25,753 bases of DNA from Georgfuchsia sp049276455. Its GTDB lineage: Bacteria; Pseudomonadota; Gammaproteobacteria; Burkholderiales; Rhodocyclaceae. The notes beneath the pieces were generated by a model, which saw only the letters and a program-made list of their open reading frames with translations, was not told the DNA's origin and did not search any database. Position 1 is the first letter of the stretch, and the number at the start of each line of letters is the position of its first letter. Both the position numbers and the translations under genes were made by a program. Below are positions 1 to 7,558 of this stretch, in pieces. The stretch lies in NCBI GenBank assembly GCA_049276455.1, contig JBASWL010000232.1, forward strand, positions 1-25,753, in the 5' to 3' direction.

Positions 1-21
1 GTTCGTAACGTCTGATAAATC

Positions 22-606
22 TTACAAGTCCTTGACCATGTTATAAGCATCACCGAACCAGGCGCCTGGGCAATAAGATTGAACCATCTTGCCAAAGTCC
101 CAACTGATTCTTTTATTCGTTTTTACGCGAATGACCACGCGATGAGGGGTGTGTATCGCTTTAAAAGCCAGATTGCGTATTTCTTCAGTTTTTAGATCAG
201 TAAAGTATTTGTCGATCATGGCCCAATGAATTTTTTTCATCAGTTCTTGTTCGGTTATCAATTCAACGCGACCAGTTACCAATATGGCTTTCTGATGCCG
301 CAATTGCGCACCATCGTTATGTATCATGACCGAAACACGGGGATCCGTCTCAAAGTGTTGTGGTTTTGCGCGGAACTTTGAAATAGAGCTCACGTATATT
401 TCATCGTTAATGATTACATAGAACATTGGCGTAACGATTGGGAAGCCATTTTTATTACAGTGCGCCATCTCACAGTAACAGTTATTGTTATAGAGCTTCT
501 CAAAGTCCTCCTTTTCCATCGGATAGTCCTTGGAAACATCCATCTGCTCAAGTTTGATCGGATCAAAAACCGGATCACTATCTTTAATCGTATTTTCGTT
601 ACTCAT
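22..606 (-). CDS. Pyridoxamine 5'-phosphate oxidase-like (split-barrel flavin-binding) protein
   Basis: A 194-residue cytoplasmic protein with the layout of the pyridoxamine-phosphate-oxidase-like split barrel. It has a hydrophilic lead-in of about 35 residues, then the strands MAHCNKNGFPIVTPMFYVI (about 47-65) and EIYVSSISKFRAKPQHFE (about 69-86), the segment DPRVSVMIHND (about 88-98) and a late strand AILVTGRVELI. Members of this group bind FMN, F420 or haem and act as small reductases or oxidases; the substrate cannot be told from sequence. The start at 606 is supported by AGGAG (613-617, minus strand) upstream of the ATG. No partner gene lies on the same strand inside the window. A good minus-strand promoter lies about 300 bp upstream, beyond a 73-bp repeat. 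The gene is AT-rich compared with the rest of the window. Confidence 0.8.
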   Translation of the reverse strand: MSNENTIKDSDPVFDPIKLEQMDVSKDYPMEKEDFEKLYNNNCYCEMAHCNKNGFPIVTPMFYVIINDEIYVSSISKFRAKPQHFETDPRVSVMIHNDGAQLRHQKAILVTGRVELITEQELMKKIHWAMIDKYFTDLKTEEIRNLAFKAIHTPHRVVIRVKTNKRISWDFGKMVQSYCPGAWFGDAYNMVKDL

Positions 607-749
607 ATGAATGCTCCTTAACAGTAATGAGCCTGCGAGGCAGGCATGACGATAGAACTTTGTCTATTGAAATAGTGCTACGTCCGCCCTTTAATGCATC
701 CCGTAGTAGGTAGCTCCATTTAATATCAATCAAGCTGTCAACAACCAAA

Positions 750-822
750 AACTTCGCAAGCCCAGAAAGCAATGCCGCACCAAACTTCCCTTATTGCGGA
801 CGACTGATCGTTCATTGGTGGG
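750..822 (+). repeat. 73-bp inverted repeat, left copy
   Basis: Read directly from the sequence: 750-822 is the reverse complement of 2295-2367 with 71 of 73 positions identical. The two differences are at A764 and T808. In the leftward transcript it contains a possible short hairpin with arms CCGCA and TGCGG. Beyond the repeat, similarity to the mirror half continues weakly towards the IS3 element. I do not recognise it as a named repeat. Confidence 0.9.
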
Positions 823-914
823 GGCAGATATCAGCAGTAGCACGTAACACGTTATTTAGTTTATTCTGACTAGAAATGCAATTCAATATACGGAAACTAA
901 CTACGCTATCTCGA

Positions 915-944
915 AGTATAATTCAGAAAGAATCGCGTTGTCAA
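915..944 (-). promoter_or_regulatory. Probable sigma70 promoter facing left
   Basis: On the minus strand TTGACA (939-944, perfect -35) is separated by 18 bp from TATACT (915-920, five of six matches to TATAAT). Transcription would run through the left 73-bp repeat towards the flavoprotein gene at 606, giving a leader of about 300 nt. The -35 box lies inside the GTTGTCAAC palindrome, a plausible operator. Confidence 0.5.
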
Positions 945-1021
945 CACGTGTATTTGACCTGATCCGGAATTTTAGAACCAAGCTGATCTAGCGATATTGG
1001 CTCCTCAGACGAGGAGTTGGC

Positions 1022-1285
1022 ATGAAGAAGAGCAGATACAACGAAGAGCAGATCGTCAGGATATTGCGCGAGGCAGATCGGGATTCGGTAGTCGATGTCG
1101 CCAAACGGCACGGCGTCAGCGAGGCATCGATCTACGCCTGGCGCAAGCGGTTTGGTGAGATGGTCAGCAGTGATGTGAAGCGGCTCAAGACGCTGGAATC
1201 CGAGAACACGCGGCTAAAGAAGCTGGTAGCTGAGCGGGATCTTGAGATCGAAGTGATGAAGGAGATCGCCACAAAAAAATGGTGA
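1022..1285 (+). CDS. IS3-family transposase OrfA
   Basis: An 87-residue DNA-binding subunit of the IS3 transposase. A helix-turn-helix occupies about residues 5-45 (EEQIVRILRE, then VAKRHGVSEASIYAWRKRFG). It is followed by a leucine-zipper-like helix (KRLKTLESENTRLKKLVAER) that mediates oligomerisation in this family. A GAGGAG ribosome-binding site at 1011-1016 supports the ATG at 1022. The reading frame ends just after an A7 run (1273-1279). In IS3 elements such a run promotes a -1 frameshift to make the OrfAB fusion, which is the active transposase. The gene appears intact. Confidence 0.9.
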   Translation: MKKSRYNEEQIVRILREADRDSVVDVAKRHGVSEASIYAWRKRFGEMVSSDVKRLKTLESENTRLKKLVAERDLEIEVMKEIATKKW

Positions 1286-2140
1286 GCGCACAAGTTCGCC
1301 GGGAACAAACCCGTTTTGCAATAGAAAGGGGATTGAGCCAGCGACGAGCGTGTGCGCTGATGCAGGTCGCTCGGTCATGCATGGGGTACAAGGCAAAGAT
1401 GCCCATCAAGAATGCGCCGGTGATTGACGCGATGAAGGCGCTCTCCGCCCAATATCCGCGTTTCGGATCGCGCCGCATCCGCGTGATGCTGGCCCGTGAT
1501 GGAATCGTGCTCGGCAAGGACCGGTGTGCGTCGCTCTGGGCCAAGGCGGGTCTGCAGGTACCCGGCAAGAGGCGCCGGCGCCGCGTTGCGGGAAGCCGAT
1601 CCAGGCCGCATGCGCCTGCCGCTAGAAATTCAGTGTGGTGCTATGACTTCGTGTTCAATGCCTGCGCCAATGGTCAGCAGTTGAAGTGCCTGACGCTGGT
1701 CGATGAATACACCCGGGAATGCCTGACCATCGATGTGGCCGGATCGATCCGGTCACGCCGCGTCATTGACGTCCTGAGCCGGTTGATCAGCGTGCATGGC
1801 GCACCACGCTATATCCGATCCGACAACGGCCCGGAATTCGTCAGCACCGCGCTGGGCGCTGGAACAGCAGATAGAGACAGCCTTCATCGATCCCGGCAAG
1901 CCTTGGCAAAACGGCACCAACGAAAGCTTCAACGGCAAGTTCCGGGACGAGTGCCTGGCGATGGAATGGTTTCGCAACCGGATCGAGGCTAGGATTGTCA
2001 TTGAAGACTGGCGGATTCACTTCAATGAAGTCCGGCCGCATTCAAGTTTGCAGTACGCTACTCCGGCGGAATTCCGCCGGAGTAGCGAAATCAGTTCGAC
2101 AACCGGGGCCACGAATCTCCAGATCGAATTGGTCCGATAA
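1279..2140 (+). pseudogene. IS3-family transposase OrfB (frameshifted)
   Basis: This is the catalytic DDE integrase subunit (rve domain). The first part reads in one frame from 1279, with the lead helices SQRRACALMQVARSCMGY, the first catalytic Asp in VWCYDFVFNA and the second in RSDNGPEF. Around 1845-1860 the coding sequence moves to another frame. There it resumes as QQIETAFIDPGKPWQNGTNE, with the third catalytic residue Glu in GTNESFNGKF, and ends with VRPHSSLQYATPAEFR at about 2080 and a stop at 2140. A single-base deletion or two-base insertion near 1850 explains this; IS3 elements do not use a programmed shift at that place. The element is therefore likely dead unless a functional copy elsewhere supplies transposase. 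Confidence 0.85.
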
Positions 2141-2171
2141 AACAAGTCGGGTCAATTGTGCAGCGGTCACG

Positions 2172-2200
2172 TTGACAACACTATTCTTTCAAATTAATAT
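2172..2200 (+). promoter_or_regulatory. Possible promoter facing right (mirror of 915-944)
   Basis: TTGACA at 2172-2177 lies in the mirror copy of the GTTGTCAAC palindrome. A weak -10 (TAATAT, 2195-2200) follows at 17 bp. A perfect TATAAT at 2212-2217 is too far away (34 bp) to pair with it. The right half of the palindrome may have lost promoter activity. Confidence 0.25.
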
Positions 2201-2294
2201 TCACTATACAGTATAATAATTCCGAATAATGAATTCATTCAACGTATAGTTGGCTTAGTCTTTTCGTATCGTTTGCAGTTGCTGGAATCTACAT

Positions 2295-2367
2295 CCCACC
2301 AATGAACGGTCAGTCGTCCGCAATAAGGGAAGTTTGGTGCGGCATTGCTTTCCGGGCTTGCGAAGTT
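2295..2367 (-). repeat. 73-bp inverted repeat, right copy
   Basis: Reverse complement of 750-822, with two mismatches. Its distance to the IS3 end (2154) is 140 bp, against 132 bp for the left copy, so the IS sits at the centre of the palindrome. The 2155-2445 stretch contains no credible gene. Confidence 0.9.
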
Positions 2368-2488
2368 GGAACTGCGGGAAATTTTGGCTCTACTGCACAC
2401 GCAGAAATGGCATGTTTAGAAATGAGTTTGATGTCAGCTATTGTATTTCCTCTAATTATGACAACCTTTGAGCTTCTGATACGTTGTT

Positions 2489-2510
2489 TCTCCAAGAGTG
2501 ATATTGGAGA
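2489..2510 (+). promoter_or_regulatory. Hairpin covering the transposase ribosome-binding site
   Basis: TCTCCAA (2489-2495) and TTGGAGA (2504-2510) can form a 7-bp stem with an 8-nt loop. The right arm contains GGAGA, the only Shine-Dalgarno-like sequence before the ATG at 2519. In an RNA that reads in from outside, the site would be masked. Confidence 0.5.
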
Positions 2511-2518
2511 ATGTTGTC

Positions 2519-3509
2519 ATGGCAAAACTACGGTTGACCGAAGAAACAAAGAAACAATTGAAGGCAGGTCGAATGCTGCTCTTGGGCAAAGGCTGCGCAG
2601 ACGCAGACAAGGCAGTGGGTGTGGCGCGGCAAACTGTGTATACGTGGAAAGGGCTGCTGGATGAAAGCGGCATTGGTGCCCTGCGCGCCGTGCCAGAACG
2701 AGGTCGGCCGGCCCAACCTGATGAGCAGCAGTTGGCGGCGGTGCGAGCAACTCTCCTGCGCAGTCCGACCGAGTACGGATTTGGTACCGAGTTATGGACA
2801 CTCAAGCGCGTGGGTGCCGTCATCGAACGTTTGCATGGTGTACACTTTGGCCAGACACAGGTCTGGCGAATCCTGGGTTCGTTGGGCTTCAGTCCGCAGA
2901 AACCTGAGAAGCGCGCCATTGAACGCAACGAAGACGCTGTGCGCACTTGGAAGCACAGCACCTGGCCCAGACTTAAAAAAAGCCCAGCGAGAAGGCCGTC
3001 TGATCGTCTTTGTCGACGAGTCCGGCATCAGCGAGCGGCCAACCCGAGTGCGCACGTGGGCACCCAAGGGACAGACGCCTATCATTCAGTTTCACTTCAA
3101 TTGGACTCACGTCTCGGTCATTGCCGGACTCACGCGTACTAACTGTATGTTCCGCCTGTACGAGGGCAGCATCAAGAAGGAAGAGATCGTCGAATTCCTC
3201 AAGTCGCTCAAGGCGCACTTGAAGCAGTCGCTGCTGGTTATCTGGGATGGTTTGAGGGCGCATCGCAGTCGCTTGGTGCGCGAATATCTGGACGGCCTGG
3301 TTGGGCACATCCAAATCGCCTTTCTGCCACCGTACGCGCCGGACATGAATCCGGTCGAGTACCTGTGGGCTTGGCTCAAGCGACATGCGCTGGCCAACTA
3401 CTGCCCCAACAATCTGAGGGAACTGCACACAACGGCGCGCAACAAACTCAAAAGCGCTCAAAAGCGTCCCTCGATCATCGCCGCTTACTGGATGCAGACT
3501 GCATTGTGA
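2519..3509 (+). pseudogene. IS630-family transposase (frame change at an A7 run)
   Basis: About 330 codons encode an IS630/Tc1-mariner-type DDE transposase. The N-terminal helix-turn-helix contains ADKAVGVARQTVYTWKGLL. The catalytic part has the three acidic motifs IVFVDESGISERP, LLVIWDGLRAHRSRL and FLPPYAPDMNPVEYLWAWLK. The first part reads in one frame to WPRLKK; the rest (AQREGRLIVFVDE) needs a shift of +1 (or -2) at AAAAAAA, 2975-2981. A one-base expansion of an original A6 would explain this. Transcriptional slippage at A7 could restore some full-length protein, so loss of function is likely but not certain. I prefer the start at 2519 (spacing of 8 from GGAGA) over the GTG at 2498. Confidence 0.85.
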
Positions 3510-3593
3510 TGATGTCATGAATTACGGAAGTCTCAATAATTACACCGATAATATGATGAAAAGCCCTGCGATTAGCACAGCACGTTTTGATGA

Positions 3594-4865
3594 ATGGCTA
3601 TGTTGACGAGAAGAGCGCGCCTTGCGACACTAGATTCTGTGGTTGATCTCTTGGAGCCCGGCATGACGGTTTTTGTGCCAGGGTTATCAGGTGAATCATT
3701 AGCTTTCTTTGAGGCTTTGAAGCGCGCACCCCAGAAAACCACCGGCGTACGTTTCATTGGGATTCATTTTCCTGGCGTTAACAAAAACAACTATGTCGAT
3801 CTAAGTGTTCGTTCGACGCAACGCGCGTATTTCATGCAGCAGCATCTGCGCTCCGCGATAGACCAGGGACGGGTGGACTTAATGCCCCTAGATTACATAG
3901 GTGCACTCAATGACTTGATGAATGCGAAAATTGATGTGGCGATAGCACAAGTAAGTGTTCCGGATACCCGGGAAGCCGTGAGCCTTGGTACTACCTACGA
4001 TTTCTTGCCAGCAGTGTGGCAGCAAGCGAGAATTAAAGTTGCCCACGTCAATCCTCGCATGCCCAAGACCCTCGGTTCGTTTCAGATTAACTTGAGTGAT
4101 TGCGACCTAATCTGCGAATCTGAATCATCGTTGGTGACAAATGTGACGGGCATATCATCACCAGAACTCTCTGTAATTGCTCAAAGTGTTGCGGAACAGA
4201 TTCACGATGGCGATACACTACAGCTAGGTATTGGCAAGTTGCCAAGCAACGTTCTGTCGGCGCTCGGAGGGCACCGTAACTTGCGCATATATTCTGGCAT
4301 GATTACCGACGCAGTATTGCCATTGATCGACTGCGGGGTAATTGCTGGTGATGCTTCAATTGTAACTGGGACAACTTTAGGGAGTGAAGCGTTTTATACA
4401 AGACTCGGCGAAGACCACACTTTCTATTTTCGCCCAGTCTCAGAAACTCACGATGTGCGACGTATAGCGGAAATCCCATCCTTCGTATCGATCAACTCGG
4501 CTGTAGAAGTTGACTTGTTGGGGCAGGTTAACAGTGAGTGTGTGGACGGCCAACTGATAGCGGGAATCGGCGGAATGCCCGCTTTTGTGCATGGTGCACG
4601 ACTGTCGAGCAACGGCCGCGCCATTTTCTGCCTCAGTTCGACCGCTGCGAAAGGCAAGGTCAGCCGCATCGTTCCGATGCTTGGTCATGGTAGTTTGGTA
4701 AGTTTGCCGCGTCATGCTGTCGACGTTCTCATCACTGAACATGGGATCGCATATCTACGCGGACTACCAATACATGCGCGCGCCGAACGGATAATTGAGT
4801 TAGCTGCGCCGTCATTTCAGCAAAACCTGTCCGAGCAGTGGGCCAATATCCGACATCGCCTCTGA
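3594..4865 (+). CDS. Acetyl-CoA hydrolase/transferase-family CoA transferase (itaconate CoA-transferase-like)
   Basis: A 423-residue class I CoA transferase of the 4-hydroxybutyrate/acetate CoA-transferase group, the same group as Yersinia RipA. It would move CoA from an acyl-CoA donor to a free acid through a glutamyl-CoA intermediate. Visible motifs are LQLGIGKLPSNVLSAL (209-224), YSGMITDAV (233-241), VSINSAVEVDLLGQVNSE (298-315, with Glu305 the likely catalytic residue) and TEHGIAYLRG (381-390). It starts an operon: the MaoC-type gene follows after 41 bp and a CitE-type lyase overlaps that. The trio transferase-hydratase-lyase matches the itaconate pathway (itaconate to itaconyl-CoA). The IS630 element lies just upstream, so the original promoter may be lost or replaced. 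The substrate is inferred only from context. Confidence 0.8.
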   Translation: MAMLTRRARLATLDSVVDLLEPGMTVFVPGLSGESLAFFEALKRAPQKTTGVRFIGIHFPGVNKNNYVDLSVRSTQRAYFMQQHLRSAIDQGRVDLMPLDYIGALNDLMNAKIDVAIAQVSVPDTREAVSLGTTYDFLPAVWQQARIKVAHVNPRMPKTLGSFQINLSDCDLICESESSLVTNVTGISSPELSVIAQSVAEQIHDGDTLQLGIGKLPSNVLSALGGHRNLRIYSGMITDAVLPLIDCGVIAGDASIVTGTTLGSEAFYTRLGEDHTFYFRPVSETHDVRRIAEIPSFVSINSAVEVDLLGQVNSECVDGQLIAGIGGMPAFVHGARLSSNGRAIFCLSSTAAKGKVSRIVPMLGHGSLVSLPRHAVDVLITEHGIAYLRGLPIHARAERIIELAAPSFQQNLSEQWANIRHRL

Positions 4866-4906
4866 AGAGATAAATCCAGTACTGCAACTAAGACAAAGGG
4901 GAAATA

Positions 4907-5362
4907 ATGGCCGGAAAATATTTTGATGAGTTGGAACCAGGACGGATTTTTGTGCACGAGATCAGGCGTACCGTTACCGAAGCTGACAATACCTGGTTCT
5001 GTGCTGCGACCTACAACCCAGCTCAGATTCACATCGACGCCGAATACTGCAAGCAAACAGAATTTGGACGACCACTTTTCAACAGTATATTCACATTAGG
5101 CCTATTGATAGGTCTTTCCATTCAGGACACGACGCTTGGCACTACCGTCGGCAATCTTGGCATGACAGAAGTGAGATTCCCCAAGCCGGTATTCGCTGGA
5201 GACACGCTGCGAGCAGTGACGACCGTGGTTGACAGGCGCGAAAGCAAATCGCGTCCCAATCAGGGAATTGTCAGCTTCCAGCACCAAGCCTTCAATCAGC
5301 GCGACGAAGAAGTGGCATTTTGTTTGAGGCAGGCATTGATGTTAAAAGGACCCACAAAATGA
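4907..5362 (+). CDS. MaoC-type enoyl-CoA hydratase (itaconyl-/mesaconyl-CoA hydratase-like)
   Basis: A 151-residue single hot-dog-fold protein. The hydratase segment is TYNPAQIHIDAEYCKQTEFG (about 45-64), followed by RPLFNSIFTLGLLIG and then TTVGNLGMTEVRFPKPVFAGD (about 89-109). It differs from PhaJ-type hydratases: two extra residues separate NP from His, and the usual Asp before NP is Thr. I associate this pattern with the hydratases that pair with CitE-type lyases (mesaconyl-, itaconyl-CoA). The expected reaction is hydration of itaconyl-CoA to citramalyl-CoA. A purine-rich AAGGGGAAATA precedes the ATG. The stop codon overlaps the start of the lyase gene (ATGA), so the two are translationally coupled. 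Confidence 0.82.
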   Translation: MAGKYFDELEPGRIFVHEIRRTVTEADNTWFCAATYNPAQIHIDAEYCKQTEFGRPLFNSIFTLGLLIGLSIQDTTLGTTVGNLGMTEVRFPKPVFAGDTLRAVTTVVDRRESKSRPNQGIVSFQHQAFNQRDEEVAFCLRQALMLKGPTK

Positions 5363-6240
5363 AACTTAGATCTATGCTTTTTGTTCCATCCGATAACGAA
5401 CGAAAGTTAGAAAATGCGCGTGCTTCCATTGCCGATGCCCTCATATTAGATCTTGAGGATGCCGTGGCTATCGGTCGCAAGCCGATTGCAAGACAACTTG
5501 CTGCGACCTATTTGAGTGACACCTGCGGACGGCGCAAATGGCAGGGGTTTGTACGAATTAATCCATTGAGCAGCTCTGAGGCTCTGCTGGACCTGGCAGC
5601 TGTCGTGGCCCCCGGGCTTGATGGAGTGGTTCTTCCTAAAGCGGATGGTGCCGAGGATGTGATTAGACTTGGTGCTTATCTGGATGCACTTGAAATTCGT
5701 GCAGGAATGAAGATTGGAACTGTCCGGATTGTCGTTGTAGCCACCGAGACTGCCAAGGGTATGCTTAATCTTCACAGCTACGCACAACGCATTCATCGGC
5801 TCGTCGGCTTGACCTGGGGCGCTGAAGACCTGTCGGCGATACTTGGTGCCATCACAAACCGTGAACAAGATGGTCAATATTCACATGCATATCTCATGGC
5901 TCGCTCGATGTCTTTGTTCGCGGCTGGTGCTGCGGAAACCTCTGCCATCGATACGCTCTACGCCAATTATCGCGATGGTGATGGGCTAGCTTCAGACTGT
6001 GGGGAATCGCGTCGCCGCGGTTTTGTCGGCCGACTAGCGATTCATCCAGATCAAGTGGAGTGCATCAACCGATGCTACACACCGAGCACAGAGGATGTAG
6101 CACTGGCACAAACAATCGTCGACGCCTTCACAGCCGCCCCCGACATCGGCACGATCGGAATCGATGGAAAAATGTACGATCGCCCACACCTCCTTCAAGC
6201 TTTGAAAACGCTTGCTGCGGCGGAAATTGGTAACACCTAA
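5359..6240 (+). CDS. HpcH/HpaI (CitE-like) acyl-CoA lyase, citramalyl-/malyl-CoA lyase-like
   Basis: A 293-residue TIM-barrel lyase. CitE-superfamily motifs run in order: RSMLFVPSDNERKLENA (4-20), DLEDAV (31-36), RINP (67-70), ATETAKGM (128-135, with Glu130 a Mg ligand), WGAEDLSA (153-160, with Asp157 the second ligand) and AIHPDQ (227-232). Members cleave a 3-hydroxyacyl-CoA into acetyl-CoA plus an oxo acid; with the upstream MaoC and CoA-transferase genes, (S)-citramalyl-CoA to acetyl-CoA and pyruvate fits best. An open frame continues 13 codons upstream, but I chose the ATG at 5359. It overlaps the MaoC stop (ATGA), and the protein then begins with the family's usual N-terminus. Malyl-CoA or methylmalyl-CoA lyase are alternatives. 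Confidence 0.85.
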   Translation: MKLRSMLFVPSDNERKLENARASIADALILDLEDAVAIGRKPIARQLAATYLSDTCGRRKWQGFVRINPLSSSEALLDLAAVVAPGLDGVVLPKADGAEDVIRLGAYLDALEIRAGMKIGTVRIVVVATETAKGMLNLHSYAQRIHRLVGLTWGAEDLSAILGAITNREQDGQYSHAYLMARSMSLFAAGAAETSAIDTLYANYRDGDGLASDCGESRRRGFVGRLAIHPDQVECINRCYTPSTEDVALAQTIVDAFTAAPDIGTIGIDGKMYDRPHLLQALKTLAAAEIGNT

Positions 6241-6297
6241 ATTGCATGCTAACTTCACCATAGCATTACCTATCAAAACCATAAAAGGATTTCTGCC

Positions 6298-7464
6298 ATG
6301 GATTTTTCTCTCAATTCGGAGCACGAGGCCATACGCGATGGTGTGACAGCTGTCGTAAAACAATTTGGCGACGATTATTGGCTGGAGCGCGACGAAAGCG
6401 GCCAATTTCCTAAGGAATTTCATCGCGCAATGGCGGATGCTGGCTGGCTCGGCATCACCATGCCTACTGAATACGGCGGCGCCGGTCTTGGCGTGACGGA
6501 GGCTGCGATCATGATTCGCGCGGTGGCCTCAAACGGGGGGGGCATGGCCGCCGCATCGACGGTACACATCAATTTGTTTGGCCCACATCCAATCGTTGTA
6601 TTCGGAACGGATGAACAGAAAAAACAATGGATCCCGCGCTTGATCACCGGCGACGATCAAGTTTGTTTTGGCGTCACCGAGCCTGATGCTGGATTGAATA
6701 CGACCGCTATCAAGACCTTTGCTGAGCGGGTACCTGGCGGCTATGTCATCAACGGGCAGAAGGTCTGGACCTCAACGGGCCAGGTTGCCAATAAAATACT
6801 GCTGCTAACGCGCACTACTCGCTTGGAAGATTGCAAGAAGCCGACGGATGGCATGACCATCTTTTACACCGATGTTGATCGCAATAAAATTGAGATCAAA
6901 CGAATCTCCAAGATGGGACGTAAAGCGGTTGACTCTAATGCCACATTTATAGACGACCTGTTTGTTCCAGAATCGGACCGCATAGGTGAGGAAGGCAAAG
7001 GCTTTAGCTATCTACTTCATAGCCTGAATCCGGAGCGAATCCTGATCGCATGTGAGGCGATCTCCATTGGAGAGGATGCATTGCGTCGAGCTACTGGCTA
7101 CGCTAGAGAGCGCATCGTGTTCGGACGTCCCATCGGCCAGAATCAGGGCATTCAGCATCCGCTGGCCGAGCGTTGGATGGCACTCGAGGCGGCGTACCTT
7201 ATGGCTATGAAGGCCGCTTGGCTCTACGATAACAAGAAGAGTTGCGGCGCGGAAGCAAATACGGCGAAATTTCTCGGTGCGCGCGCTGGTTACGATGCCT
7301 GTTTGCAGGCCGTACTCACGTACGGCGGCTTCGGGTATGCCAAAGAGTACCATGTAGAGCGATTGCTACGCGAAGTCTTGATTACCCGGATAGCGCCGAT
7401 TACAGAACAATTGATTATGTGTTTTATTGCAGAAAAGGTTCTCGATTTGCCGGCATCCTACTGA
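6298..7464 (+). CDS. Acyl-CoA dehydrogenase
   Basis: A 388-residue flavoenzyme of the acyl-CoA dehydrogenase family, full length. FAD/substrate motifs visible are CFGVTEPDAGLN (123-134), VINGQKVWTSTGQVA (150-164), RIVFGRPIGQNQGIQHPLAE and YGGFGYAKEYHVERLLREV. The C-terminal glutamate of medium-chain enzymes (in YEGT) is replaced, since the aligned segment is RIAPITEQL. A helix-G glutamate is present instead (Glu246 in LNPERILI), as in isovaleryl-CoA and long-chain acyl-CoA dehydrogenases. This suggests a branched or otherwise unusual acyl-CoA. An AAAAGGA box precedes the start. The gene continues the CoA operon 57 bp after the lyase. Electrons would go to an electron-transfer flavoprotein not encoded here. 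Confidence 0.9.
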   Translation: MDFSLNSEHEAIRDGVTAVVKQFGDDYWLERDESGQFPKEFHRAMADAGWLGITMPTEYGGAGLGVTEAAIMIRAVASNGGGMAAASTVHINLFGPHPIVVFGTDEQKKQWIPRLITGDDQVCFGVTEPDAGLNTTAIKTFAERVPGGYVINGQKVWTSTGQVANKILLLTRTTRLEDCKKPTDGMTIFYTDVDRNKIEIKRISKMGRKAVDSNATFIDDLFVPESDRIGEEGKGFSYLLHSLNPERILIACEAISIGEDALRRATGYARERIVFGRPIGQNQGIQHPLAERWMALEAAYLMAMKAAWLYDNKKSCGAEANTAKFLGARAGYDACLQAVLTYGGFGYAKEYHVERLLREVLITRIAPITEQLIMCFIAEKVLDLPASY

Positions 7465-7558
7465 GCCAGGTGAGCCGCTAACGATGGTTATATATACATA
7501 ATTTAGAGGCTCTATCGTCGGAAATGTACATTGATGAATATGACAAACAAGGGCATAT

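Larger units (their letters stand above)
607..954. other. Gene-free stretch between flavoprotein gene and IS3 element
   Basis: No credible ORF on either strand. It holds the ribosome-binding site of the leftward gene, the left copy of a 73-bp inverted repeat (750-822), a sigma70-type promoter facing left (915-944) and, next to the IS, a GTTGTCAAC palindrome whose mirror copy lies at the other side of the IS. Confidence 0.7.
955..2154 (+). mobile_element. IS3-family insertion sequence (IS407-like group)
   Basis: A 1200-bp element. It begins TGACCTGATCCGG at 955 and ends with the imperfect complement (...CGGGTCA at 2154); both ends share TGACC and the inner ACCAA. It is flanked by a 3-bp direct repeat ATT (952-954 and 2155-2157), as expected for IS3-type insertion. 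It encodes orfA and orfB, which overlap at an A7 run. It is probably inactive because orfB is frameshifted. It lies at the centre of a larger inverted repeat (arms 750-822 and 2295-2367). Confidence 0.9.
2446..3535 (+). mobile_element. IS630-family insertion sequence (ends approximate)
   Basis: About 1.1 kb around a single IS630-type transposase reading frame. Related sequences flank it in inverted orientation: TTTCCTCTAATTATGACA (from 2446) resembles the complement of 3510-3530 (CTTCCGTAATTCATGACA). A TA dinucleotide, the usual target of this family, adjoins the left end (2444-2445) and another lies near the right end (3537-3538). Exact ends are uncertain because the right end has extra bases outside the matched segment. 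The element ends only about 60 bp before the CoA-transferase gene. Confidence 0.7.

Noticed and set aside
3553..3606. Short frame (MMKSPAISTARFDEW...) before the CoA-transferase gene
   Set aside because: Only 17 codons, overlapping the next start in another frame. It could be a leader peptide or remnant, but nothing supports it.
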